Assembly (NCBI GenBank): GCA_026785965.1
Contig: JAJAYY010000218.1
Span: 1-8,772 of the forward strand
DNA from: Sphingomonas bacterium
Lineage (GTDB): Bacteria > Pseudomonadota > Alphaproteobacteria > Sphingomonadales > Sphingomonadaceae
Direction: 5' to 3'
Length of the DNA stretch: 8,772 nt
Part shown: positions 1 to 6,599 of the stretch, one piece after another
Numbering within the stretch: position 1 is the first letter of the stretch
Layout: the number at the start of each line of letters is the position of its first letter
Translations under genes and position numbers: made by a program
The notes under the pieces: generated by a model
Told to the model about the DNA's origin: nothing
The model's input: only the letters and a program-made list of their open reading frames with translations
Database searches by the model: none

Positions 1-1
1 G

Positions 2-829
2 GTGTTCTGGACCTTCACCGCGCTCGCCTTCGCGATCGGCTTCCTGCTGATCATCCCGATTGGCGGGGCCGACATGCCGGTCGTGATTTCGATGCTCAAC
101 AGTTACTCGGGGTGGGCCGCGGCGGCGATGGGGTTCACGCTCCACAATAGCGCGATGATCATCACCGGCGCCTTGGTTGGAAGCTCGGGCGCGATCCTCA
201 GCTACATCATGTGCCGGGCGATGAACCGCAGCTTCATTTCGGTCATCGCCGGCGGGTTCGGCGCGGTCGCCTCGTCGGGCAGCTCAGAGGTCATCGACCG
301 TCCCTACAAGCGTGGCAGCGCCGAGGATGCCGCCTTCCTGCTCAAACAGTCGGACAGCGTGATCATCGTCCCCGGTTACGGCATGGCGGTGGCGCAGGCG
401 CAGCACACGCTGCGGGAAATGGGCGACCTGCTCAAGAAGGAGGGGGTCAAGGTCAAATATGCGATCCACCCCGTCGCCGGTCGCATGCCGGGCCACATGA
501 ACGTGCTGCTCGCCGAGGCCAATGTCCCGTACGATGAGGTGTTCGAGCTCGAGGACATCAACTCCGAGTTCGCGCAGGCCGACGTCGCCTTCGTGATCGG
601 CGCCAACGACGTCACCAACCCCGCCGCCAAGACCGACAAGAGCTCGCCGATCTATGGCATGCCGGTGCTCGACGTTGAAAAGGCCCGCACCGTGCTGTTC
701 ATCAAGCGGTCGATGGGCGGCGCGGGCTATGCCGGGGTCGATAATGAATTATTCTACCGCGACAATACGATGATGCTTTTGTCCGATGCCAAAAAGATGG
801 TCGACGAGATCGTTAAGGCCTTGGGTTAA
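2..829 (+). CDS. pntB: NAD(P) transhydrogenase subunit beta, 3' part (5' end outside window)
   Basis: This is the C-terminal 275 residues of the beta subunit of the proton-translocating NAD(P) transhydrogenase, an inner-membrane enzyme that uses the proton gradient to reduce NADP+ with NADH. Residues 1 to about 93 are hydrophobic and are the last membrane helices of the proton channel (domain II). From about residue 115 to the end is the NADP(H)-binding domain [13 protein letters not shown] at 125-134, [18 protein letters not shown] at 156-173, [11 protein letters not shown] at 199-209 and [17 protein letters not shown] at 235-251 are all hallmarks of PntB. The reading frame is open from base 2, so the GTG there is an internal codon and not a start; full PntB is roughly 460-480 residues. 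The TAA stop is at 827-829. pntA is expected upstream. The catalytic domain looks intact. Confidence 0.96.
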   Translation: MFWTFTALAFAIGFLLIIPIGGADMPVVISMLNSYSGWAAAAMGFTLHNSAMIITGALVGSSGAILSYIMCRAMNRSFISVIAGGFGAVASSGSSEVIDRPYKRGSAEDAAFLLKQSDSVIIVPGYGMAVAQAQHTLREMGDLLKKEGVKVKYAIHPVAGRMPGHMNVLLAEANVPYDEVFELEDINSEFAQADVAFVIGANDVTNPAAKTDKSSPIYGMPVLDVEKARTVLFIKRSMGGAGYAGVDNELFYRDNTMMLLSDAKKMVDEIVKALG

Positions 830-920
830 CCGCTTTTCCCAGTTACGCCTCGCATATTGTTTCTGGGTTCAAGCCCCCAGCCGGTGCCCCCGGCCGGAGG
901 CATTTCGGGGAAGGCGCCAA

Positions 921-1643
921 GTGAAGAAGCTGGGGATCATCGGCGGGACGAGCTGGGCTTCGACCGCGCTTTATTATGACCATATCAATCGCGGTGTGGC
1001 GCAGCGTCTGGGCGGACTGCACAGCGCGGTCCTGGCGATCGAGAGCCTCGACTTCGCGCCGGTCGCGGCGATGCAGCAGTCGGCCGATTGGGACGGCGTT
1101 GCCGCAACCGCAGTCGAGGCGGCGAAGCGGCTCAAGGCGAGCGGAGTCGACGGGTTGGTCCTTGCATCGAACACGCTCCACAAGGTTGCACTGCAGATCG
1201 AACAGGCGACCGGCCTGCCGATCCTCCACATCGGCGACGGTGCTGCGGACAAGATCGCCGCCGACGGGCGCAGCCGGGTGGCGTTGCTCGGCACGCGGTT
1301 CGTGATGACCGAGCCGTTCGTGCGCGAACGCTATGAGGCGCACGGTATCCAGCTGGTCGACATCCAGCCCGAATGGCGCGCCGAAGTCGACCGCATCATT
1401 TATGAGGAGCTCGCCGCCGGGCACGTCGTACGCAACAGCCAGCGCAAATTGAAGACGCTGATCACCGAACTCGGCAAGGCGAAGGTCGAGGCGATCGTCC
1501 TCGGCTGTACCGAACTTGCGCTGGCGGTCGACGTCCGCGCCAACGTGCTCCCGGTCTACGACACGACGGCGCTTCACGCCCGCGCCGCGGTTGAATGGAT
1601 GCTCGGCGATACCGACCTGCGCGAGGAACGGGCTGCGGCGTAA
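921..1643 (+). CDS. Aspartate/glutamate racemase family protein (YgeA/RacX-like)
   Basis: A 240-residue cytosolic protein of the Asp/Glu/hydantoin racemase superfamily, cofactor-independent amino-acid racemases that use two acid/base residues on opposite faces of the substrate. The N-terminus GIIGGTSWAST (5-15), SNTLHKV (83-89), LLGTRFVM (122-129) and LGCTELAL (194-201) are family landmarks, and length matches E. coli YgeA. The second catalytic position is Cys196. The first is Ser83, where most members have Cys and E. coli YgeA, as I recall, has Thr83, so the pair is asymmetric. GTG at 921 is chosen because GGAAGG lies at 909-914, 6 nt upstream, and because the family motif begins directly after it; the upstream in-frame extension to 786 would run inside pntB. 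Substrate is unknown. It sits 91 nt after pntB, so its own promoter is possible. Confidence 0.9.
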   Translation: MKKLGIIGGTSWASTALYYDHINRGVAQRLGGLHSAVLAIESLDFAPVAAMQQSADWDGVAATAVEAAKRLKASGVDGLVLASNTLHKVALQIEQATGLPILHIGDGAADKIAADGRSRVALLGTRFVMTEPFVRERYEAHGIQLVDIQPEWRAEVDRIIYEELAAGHVVRNSQRKLKTLITELGKAKVEAIVLGCTELALAVDVRANVLPVYDTTALHARAAVEWMLGDTDLREERAAA

Positions 1644-1667
1644 GGCCAAACCGGCTATCAGCCGCCA

Positions 1668-1919
1668 ATGCCGCGAAAGCACATCCTCACCGCGACTTTG
1701 CCCGACGGCTATGTGAAAACGATCGGCCCTACTGCGGTCGCCTACACGCATTACTGGCGGATCGTGGCGACGCTCGAAAACGGTAAGACCGAAGTGTTCT
1801 GGGGTCACACCAAGTCGCTCGCCGAAGCCACCAGGAAACGCACCGCCGCCGAATACGCCGCGCGGCAGCGAGGATGGCGGGACTATGCGTTCGAGATGGT
1901 GGAGGTGGTTCGAGATTAG
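1668..1919 (+). CDS. Hypothetical protein, 83 aa
   Basis: I do not recognise this small protein. It starts 24 nt after the racemase stop on the same strand, so it may be co-transcribed with it. The ATG at 1668 has no clear Shine-Dalgarno sequence. Codon use is like the neighbours (mostly G or C in third position), which supports real coding. The first half reads as beta strands around an aromatic core (THYWRIVATLENGKTEVFW), followed by a probable amphipathic helix rich in Ala, Arg and Lys (about residues 47-67) and a short C-terminal strand (YAFEMVEVV). There is no signal peptide, membrane segment or cysteine, so it is probably a soluble cytosolic protein. It is not obviously a fragment of a larger family. 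It could be a lineage-restricted accessory protein. Confidence 0.65.
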   Translation: MPRKHILTATLPDGYVKTIGPTAVAYTHYWRIVATLENGKTEVFWGHTKSLAEATRKRTAAEYAARQRGWRDYAFEMVEVVRD

Positions 1920-1926
1920 CGGTAAC

Positions 1927-1958
1927 TAATGACCGTTCTGGGTGGAAAGCGGTCATTA
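1927..1958. repeat. Dispersed palindromic repeat, copy 1
   Basis: Perfect 9-bp inverted repeat: TAATGACCG at 1927-1935 pairs with CGGTCATTA at 1950-1958, around a 14-nt loop in which TTC and GAA can extend the stem with a bulge. It matches copies 2 and 3 at about 20 of 26 core positions. The A/T stem pair 1932/1953 is T/A in the other copies, a compensatory change. It begins 8 nt after the 83-aa gene and lies between convergent genes, so the hairpin could also help end transcription on either strand, although it has no T-tract. Confidence 0.75.
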
Positions 1959-1975
1959 TCGAGGCTTGATTAGAC

Positions 1976-2003
1976 GACCGGAAATGGCCGATTCGAGACG
2001 GTC
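1976..2003. repeat. Possible degenerate copy of the palindromic repeat
   Basis: GACCG at 1976-1980 and CGGTC at 1999-2003 form a 5-bp inverted repeat with the same arms as copy 1, and the start GACCGGAA resembles GTCCGGAA of copy 3. The loop is 18 nt instead of about 14 and the alignment needs gaps, so this may be chance in GC-rich sequence. If real, two copies sit back to back here. Confidence 0.25.
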
Positions 2004-2127
2004 TGCTTTGAAGCGACATGCCGCGATTTCGGCCGGCCGTTCAGAATTTTCCGACGAGGTTGCGGTCCGCGCGCGCGAGAATGGCAAGGGCGCCAAGCAC
2101 ATCATCTGGTTCGCCGCCAAGCGTTAA
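1984..2127 (+). CDS. Possible small ORF or gene remnant, 47 aa
   Basis: An open frame from ATG 1984 to TAA 2125-2127. The same frame is open upstream to GTG 1942, but that part lies in the repeat and is unlikely to be coding. The second half (ARENGKGAKHIIWFAAKR) has strongly GC-ending codons, as expected for real genes here, whereas the first half (codons such as AGA, TCT, GCT, TTG, CGA) does not. That switch suggests the 3' tail of a gene whose 5' part was lost or replaced, possibly near the repeat. I recognise no family. No Shine-Dalgarno sequence is visible. It ends 9 nt before the stop of the convergent GGDEF-EAL gene. It may be spurious. Confidence 0.25.
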   Translation: MADSRRSALKRHAAISAGRSEFSDEVAVRARENGKGAKHIIWFAAKR

Positions 2128-2136
2128 ATCACTGGC

Positions 2137-4494
2137 TCAGGCGGCGCGATGCCCCTTGGCGGCGGCGGGTGCGGCAGGCTGGCTGAGCAGCGCGGCAATT
2201 TCGCTCACCCGGACCGGCTTGCTGAACAGGAAGCCCTGGATCGATGAACAGCCGTGCATCTCCAGCTCGCGCAGCTGCATCGTCTCCTCGACCCCCTCGG
2301 CAGTGGTTTCCATGCCGAGCGCGGTGGCAAGGTCGGTGATCGCGCGGATCACCGCGCTCGCGCCCGGCCGCACCAACAGCGCCTGAATAAACGACTGGTC
2401 GATCTTCAGCTTGTCGAACGGGAAGCTCTGCAGATAGCTGAGGCTAGAATAGCCGGTGCCGAAATCGTCGAGCGCGATGCGGATCCCCAGCGAGCGCAGC
2501 GAGTGGAGCGCCTTCAGCGTCGCATCGCTGCCTTCGAGGAAGATCGATTCGGTAATCTCGATCTCGAGCCGGTTGGGCGCGAGCCCGCTTCCCGCGAGGG
2601 CGTTGAGGATCACCTGGTTAAGACCCGGGCGGTGGAACTGCACCGGCGAGACGTTGACGGCGACGCGGACATGCTCGGGCCAGGCGACCGCCTGACGGCA
2701 GGCCTCACGCATCACCCAGGCGCCGATTGGAACGATCATCCCGGTATCCTCGGCGATCGGGATGAACTCCAATGGCGAGACCAGCCCTCGCTTAGGGTGA
2801 TTCCAGCGGATCAGCGCCTCGAACGAGCCGATGCGATTCAGTTTGAGGTCGAACAGGGGCTGGAAGTGAAGCTCGAATTCGCCGCGCTCGATAGCGGCGC
2901 GAAGATCGCTTTCAATCACGCGGCGCGCCTGGGCCTTCTCGTTGAGGCTTTCCTCGAAGAAACTATAAGCGCCCCGCCCCTCGCCTTTGGCGCGATAGAG
3001 GGCGAGGTCAGCGTTGCGCAGCAGCGTGTCGACGTCGCCGCCGTCGTCGGGCGCGATGGCAATGCCGATGCTGGTGCCGGGAAGGATGTGGTTGCCGTCG
3101 ACATCGAACGGCTCGCCGATCACGCCCAGGATCGCCATCGCCAGCCGGTCGATCTCACCGCGCCCACCCGACAACGGCTGGACGACGACGAACTCGTCGC
3201 CACCGAGCCGCGCGACGAAGCAGCCCTCGGCGACGCGCTTGAGGCGCCGGCCGACCTCGATCAGCAGGGCGTCGCCGATCGAATGGCCGAGCGTATCATT
3301 GACCGTCTTGAAGCGGTCGAGATCGAGGCAGAACAGCGCCAGCGCGTCCTTGGCACCCGTCCGGGTGCGCAGTTGATAGTCGACTTGCTGCTGGAACATG
3401 GTGCGGTTGGCGAGCCCGGTGAGGACGTCGTTGAACGCGAGATGCGTGATCCGCCGCTCGCGCTCCTCAATTTCGTGCGCCATATGGTTGAAGCTGGTGG
3501 CGAGGCGCGCAAGTTCGTCGTCGCCTTCGACCACGACCTCGTCATGATCGCCTGCGGCGAGCCGTCCCGCCGCCGCGTCTAGCCGCGACAAGGGCAGCGT
3601 GATCCGCCGCGCCGCGCGCCAGCTGGCGACGACCACGATGGCGATGCCCAGCAGACCGAGCAACGCCACGGCCCATTGCACCGGGCGATAAGCGGCCATG
3701 GCCTGGGAGCGCGGGTAGAACAGCAGCAGCGCGGCAGGGGCGCTGTCTCCGATTGTTGGCAACGCCTTGGCCAGCGCGATCGACCGCTCACCCGACAGTG
3801 TGAGGTCAACGCCGTGATGGCGAGCAAGGCTGGCATCGATCTGGCCCGACGCCGCAGCCTCGGTCAGCGCGAACGCCCCAGCGACGCGGTTCCATCGGCC
3901 GTCCTGCTTGACGATCACGCCGGCGTGAAGCCGAATGGCCGACAGGGTCTCGAGCGAGTGCATTTCACGCGCGTCGATATCGGACGCGAACAGCACCCAG
4001 CCGGTCAGCACCGGGGTCAGTATTGGCGCGGCGACGATTTGCTTGGCGTGGCCATCGATCCACGCGACGCCCGATAGCCGGCTGGCGTCGAGCGAGGTCC
4101 ATAGGGCCGCTATGTCCGTTCGAGCACCCGGGCTGACCGCGCCTTGGACCGAGCCGTCGATCCCGACCACAACCGCAATGTCCGCGTTCAGCCGCCGCTG
4201 GAGATTGTCGAGCGCCGACACCGCGGTCGCCTGATCGCCGGTGGCGACAGCAGCGCGGAAGCCAAAGTCGCGCGCCATCAGCCTCGCCGCGTCCTGCATC
4301 TGGTGCGACCGTTGCTGCCACAAACGGTCATAGACTGCGCCGCTGGCAACCAGCTGTTGCTCGACCTCGATTCGCGCAATCCGCTCGACCATCGCGAACA
4401 GCAAGACCGACACGCTCAACATCACCGCCGCGAACAGGCCCGCGGAGAGCAACGACAGTCGCGTGGTGAGTGAGCGGATATGCAACAGCCGCAT
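2137..4494 (-). CDS. Membrane sensor with HAMP, GGDEF and EAL domains (c-di-GMP synthesis/degradation)
   Basis: A 785-residue inner-membrane enzyme for the second messenger c-di-GMP. Order: TM helix about 13-36; periplasmic sensor about 37-270, probably a double-Cache-type domain (AAPILTPVLTGWVLFASDID, 155-174, is the sort of segment seen in that fold); TM helix about 273-292; HAMP about 293-345; GGDEF about 350-510; EAL about 525-770. The cyclase motif GGDEF is intact at 431-435, with the metal-binding segment DLDRFKTVND at 391-400. The RxxD inhibitory site normally found five residues before GGDEF is absent (AEGC there). The phosphodiesterase residues are present: EAL 559-561, N614, E646, DDFGTGYSS 676-684, K697, E733 and QGF 753-755. 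Both activities are therefore possible. ATG 4494 is chosen because the membrane anchor starts there; the frame continues upstream to 4695, but that part is a shadow of the cupredoxin gene. The start overlaps the upstream stop (TGATG), implying translational coupling. Confidence 0.93.
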   Translation of the reverse strand: MRLLHIRSLTTRLSLLSAGLFAAVMLSVSVLLFAMVERIARIEVEQQLVASGAVYDRLWQQRSHQMQDAARLMARDFGFRAAVATGDQATAVSALDNLQRRLNADIAVVVGIDGSVQGAVSPGARTDIAALWTSLDASRLSGVAWIDGHAKQIVAAPILTPVLTGWVLFASDIDAREMHSLETLSAIRLHAGVIVKQDGRWNRVAGAFALTEAAASGQIDASLARHHGVDLTLSGERSIALAKALPTIGDSAPAALLLFYPRSQAMAAYRPVQWAVALLGLLGIAIVVVASWRAARRITLPLSRLDAAAGRLAAGDHDEVVVEGDDELARLATSFNHMAHEIEERERRITHLAFNDVLTGLANRTMFQQQVDYQLRTRTGAKDALALFCLDLDRFKTVNDTLGHSIGDALLIEVGRRLKRVAEGCFVARLGGDEFVVVQPLSGGRGEIDRLAMAILGVIGEPFDVDGNHILPGTSIGIAIAPDDGGDVDTLLRNADLALYRAKGEGRGAYSFFEESLNEKAQARRVIESDLRAAIERGEFELHFQPLFDLKLNRIGSFEALIRWNHPKRGLVSPLEFIPIAEDTGMIVPIGAWVMREACRQAVAWPEHVRVAVNVSPVQFHRPGLNQVILNALAGSGLAPNRLEIEITESIFLEGSDATLKALHSLRSLGIRIALDDFGTGYSSLSYLQSFPFDKLKIDQSFIQALLVRPGASAVIRAITDLATALGMETTAEGVEETMQLRELEMHGCSSIQGFLFSKPVRVSEIAALLSQPAAPAAAKGHRAA

Positions 4495-5117
4495 CAGTAA
4501 GCACTGCTGTCGTGAAGCGGCGCCGGCCGCAGTTTGACCGAAAAGGACTCGGTGCGGTTGGCCTCGCCAAGCCGCATCGTCCGGCTGACAGTCAGCGTGG
4601 GCGTGCGCAAATAGGGGTGCCAGACGGTGATTTTCGAGGCGCCCGACGGCGCGTCGCGGAAGGTCACGGTGCCGCGTTCGGTGCGCTGGGCCCATCCGTT
4701 GGAAGTGACGAAAAGGAAAGCGCTCATCTGATCATGGATGTTGCAGCCGATGGCGACGATCCCGGCCTTGTCGAAGCGAATGCTGCGCGACTGATCGCGC
4801 GCGAACAGCTTGAGCTCGAAGCGCTTGGCGGGGGAAAAGGAATAGACTTGGTGGCGGGTGGCGTCGAAGTTGGGGAAGGACACGATCGCGCCGACCGGGA
4901 CCACTGACACGAACGGGTGGAACATTCTATTGCGCTGCTCGATCCGGTAAGGGCCGGGACCGCGCGACGGCTGCGGCGCCCGGCCGGCCGGATCGATGGT
5001 CACGACCGCGTCGTCGACCGGGCGGCCGGCGGCATCGACCACGCGCACGACCAGCGTTCCCGCCGCTGCCGGCGCGGCGGGCAGGGTCAGGGCAAGGGCA
5101 TAGATCAACCGTCGCAT
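4494..5117 (-). CDS. Secreted cupredoxin-like protein ('methylamine utilization protein' family) with type-1 copper ligand pattern
   Basis: A 207-residue exported protein. Residues 1-19 form a signal peptide (MRRLIYALAL..., AAA/G cleavage), so it acts in the periplasm. Residues 20-50 resemble a small Ig-like or carboxypeptidase-regulatory strand pair (TLVVRVVDAAGRPVDDA). The core is a plastocyanin-type fold: AIVSFPNFDATRHQVYSFS (78-96) supplies His89, and GCNIHDQM (124-131) supplies Cys125, His128 and Met131. The Cys-x2-His-x2-Met spacing equals that of amicyanin (CTPHPFM), the blue copper electron carrier of methylamine oxidation. WHP at 166-168 is also typical of this uncharacterised family. 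No methylamine dehydrogenase genes are nearby, so the usual database name is misleading. It may carry copper or electrons, or report copper or redox state to the sensor encoded next. It is 49 nt downstream of the barrel gene and overlaps the GGDEF-EAL start. No clear Shine-Dalgarno sequence. Confidence 0.85.
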   Translation of the reverse strand: MRRLIYALALTLPAAPAAAGTLVVRVVDAAGRPVDDAVVTIDPAGRAPQPSRGPGPYRIEQRNRMFHPFVSVVPVGAIVSFPNFDATRHQVYSFSPAKRFELKLFARDQSRSIRFDKAGIVAIGCNIHDQMSAFLFVTSNGWAQRTERGTVTFRDAPSGASKITVWHPYLRTPTLTVSRTMRLGEANRTESFSVKLRPAPLHDSSAY

Positions 5118-5138
5118 CGGCTTGCGCTACGCCAACTG

Positions 5139-5166
5139 AGTAAATTTTTAATTTAATTCTGAGAAC
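5139..5166. promoter_or_regulatory. AT-rich spacer before the cupredoxin gene
   Basis: The 49 nt between the barrel stop and the cupredoxin ATG contain a block at 5141-5159 that is almost entirely A and T, striking in this GC-rich window. It includes a small inverted repeat (AAATT and AATTT, 3-nt loop). It could be an internal promoter or UP-like element, an RNase processing site, or simply relaxed spacer. No consensus -35/-10 pair is convincing. Confidence 0.2.
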
Positions 5167-6477
5167 TTACCAGCGCAATCTAAGCTGGGCCTGGATCTGG
5201 TTCTGGTCCTGGCGCGGCGCCATACCCTCGCGCTCTCGCGCCTCGCGCCGGCTCGACACGTGCAGCGCTTCGACCAGCACCGTGGCGTATTCGCCAAGCG
5301 GGTGCCGCCCGGCCAGCGTTACCGCCCAGCCGTGCTCATCGTCGTCGGAGACCAGCTCGCCACCTTTATTGCGCGTGCCGAACGCTTCGATCCGGCCCGT
5401 TATCGAGCTAATGCCGAAGCGTTGGGTGACGAGCGCGAAGGCCGAGCGGAAGCGATTGTCGACCCAGATCGCGCCGTTGTCGGTAATCCCCATCCGAGTG
5501 CGGCCGCGGATCGCCTGCGCGCGCAACTGAGTCTTGGCGCCGAGGTCCGCGACCAGCCCGAAATTGTTGAATTTCGTCCGCCAGCCCCATTCTAGGGCGT
5601 CGTTGACCGATTCCGGATCGCTATTATTGTCATAGTGCAGCGCTTCGATGCGCACCGGAAACGGCGGCTGCCAAGCGAGCTTGGCGTAGAAGCCGGGGCG
5701 CTTCAGAAAGCCGCCATCCATTTCCTTGACCGGGTGGGTGAAGCGCGGCTGGACATATTCGATGAACTCGTTGGGCTCGGGCAAGGGCTGCGTGTGAAAC
5801 GCGAGCGCCTTGACGTCGTGGAGCCCCCAGCCGCGAAAGCTCAACAGCGCGCCGGCAGTGTCATTGACGTCGAACAGCGCCGCGGTCGCGGTGATCTTGT
5901 GTCTGCCGCGCGTTGCGAGAAGCGAGCTTTCGAGCCCGACAACCTTGACCTCCTCGCCGATCCAGCTGTTGATCGCCGAGGGAGTGATAGTCTCGGTCAC
6001 CGCCCATTCGGGCCCCGAATGTTCGAGTGAAACCGGCGGCCACATCAACCCGGCGCGCGCCGAGAGTTTGATCGAGCCGCCGCTCAGCGGCTTGAAACCG
6101 ACAAATGCTTCGGATAGCCCGGCTTCGATGTGATCGCCCTTTCGCTGCGCGATGCCGACGACCGTCCCCGACAGCGCCCAGCCGAAGCGCGGCTGCCAAA
6201 TGAGGGCAGCCTCGCCGAAACGCGGACGGATTCGGAAATCGCCGGGCTCGCCCTCGTCGCGGCCGCCGTAGGCAAGTTTGCCGAAGCCGTCGTCGAGCCA
6301 GCTGCGCTCGCCGTCGACTCCGACCAGCCTGCCATTGCCGGCGAGCGTCACCGTGTCGGGCGAAAAGACGTCAAAGCCGCTGCTCTGGGCGAAAGCGCTG
6401 CTTGTGCCAAGCGACACCATCGCTAAGGCGAACAGCGCGCGGGTCATCCATGGGTAGTTGGGCGGACGCGGCATCAT
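5167..6477 (-). CDS. Outer-membrane beta-barrel protein of unknown function (porin-like)
   Basis: A 436-residue exported protein. Its signal peptide (ALFALAMVSLGTSSAFA, ending at residue 30) is followed by many alternating hydrophobic/polar strands with aromatic girdles (for example FGWALSGTVVGIA, GFYAKLAWQPPFPVRIEALHY), and it ends in LRLRW, a terminal aromatic residue as outer-membrane barrels usually have. Segments such as TITPSAINSWIGEEVKVVG (164-182) look conserved, and I recall similar proteins beside the same cupredoxin family, but I know no function. It is shorter on strand-rich repeats than TonB-dependent receptors and has no plug domain, so a porin-like channel is more likely. The start is uncertain: ATG at 6477 or 6474, or ATG at 6447, which gives a 20-residue textbook signal peptide; none has a good Shine-Dalgarno sequence. 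It is the first gene of the tight three-gene run with the cupredoxin and GGDEF-EAL genes. Confidence 0.82.
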   Translation of the reverse strand: MMPRPPNYPWMTRALFALAMVSLGTSSAFAQSSGFDVFSPDTVTLAGNGRLVGVDGERSWLDDGFGKLAYGGRDEGEPGDFRIRPRFGEAALIWQPRFGWALSGTVVGIAQRKGDHIEAGLSEAFVGFKPLSGGSIKLSARAGLMWPPVSLEHSGPEWAVTETITPSAINSWIGEEVKVVGLESSLLATRGRHKITATAALFDVNDTAGALLSFRGWGLHDVKALAFHTQPLPEPNEFIEYVQPRFTHPVKEMDGGFLKRPGFYAKLAWQPPFPVRIEALHYDNNSDPESVNDALEWGWRTKFNNFGLVADLGAKTQLRAQAIRGRTRMGITDNGAIWVDNRFRSAFALVTQRFGISSITGRIEAFGTRNKGGELVSDDDEHGWAVTLAGRHPLGEYATVLVEALHVSSRREAREREGMAPRQDQNQIQAQLRLRW

Positions 6478-6512
6478 GCGACACGCGTTAAGCGACTGCA
6501 GTTAAAACAACG

Positions 6513-6560
6513 TTAGCCGTCGATGAGCTTGCCGGGGTTCATCAATCCGGCCATGGCCAT
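6513..6560 (-). pseudogene. Probable C-terminal remnant of an FAD-linked oxidase gene
   Basis: Read on the - strand, the 15 codons ending at TAA 6513-6515 translate as MAMAGLMNPGKLIDG. The string GLMNPGKL at the extreme C-terminus is a hallmark of FAD-linked oxidases of the GlcD/D-lactate dehydrogenase type, whose proteins usually end in a form of DPxGxMNPGKxx. The match stops exactly where palindromic repeat copy 2 begins (6560), and no coding sequence continues beyond it, so the rest of the gene is missing. I infer deletion or rearrangement at the repeat. The match is short, so chance remains possible. Confidence 0.4.
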
Positions 6561-6589
6561 AATGTCCGCAATGGGTCGAAAGCGGACAT
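6560..6589. repeat. Dispersed palindromic repeat, copy 2
   Basis: ATGTCCGC at 6562-6569 and GCGGACAT at 6582-6589 form a perfect 8-bp inverted repeat around a 12-nt loop. It agrees with copy 3 at 24 of 26 core positions. It lies in the 122-nt gap between the small Arg-rich gene and the barrel gene, both on the - strand, so transcripts from the PilZ promoter would cross it; it could attenuate, process or protect that RNA. Confidence 0.8.
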
Positions 6590-6599
6590 CGAATTAGCG

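Noticed and set aside
863..880. Hairpin CTGGG/CCCAG after pntB as a terminator
   Set aside because: Only 5 bp of stem, an 8-nt loop and no T-tract; such short pairs are common in GC-rich sequence.
843..1808. Long open frame on the - strand over the racemase gene
   Set aside because: It is antisense to a clear family protein, crosses into the next gene, and its translation is Arg/Asp-rich without motifs, as expected of a shadow frame in GC-rich DNA.
1729..2019. Open frame on the - strand containing MTAFHPERSL
   Set aside because: The recognisable part is only the translation of repeat copy 1; the rest is antisense to the 83-aa gene.
2254..3582. 442-codon open frame on the + strand inside the GGDEF-EAL gene
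   Set aside because: It mirrors the codons of the GGDEF and EAL domains, which are beyond doubt; its product is low-complexity charged sequence with no recognisable fold.
6488..6505. CtrA binding site (TTAA pair) upstream of the barrel gene
   Set aside because: The gap between the TTAA halves is 10 nt, whereas the CtrA consensus needs 7.
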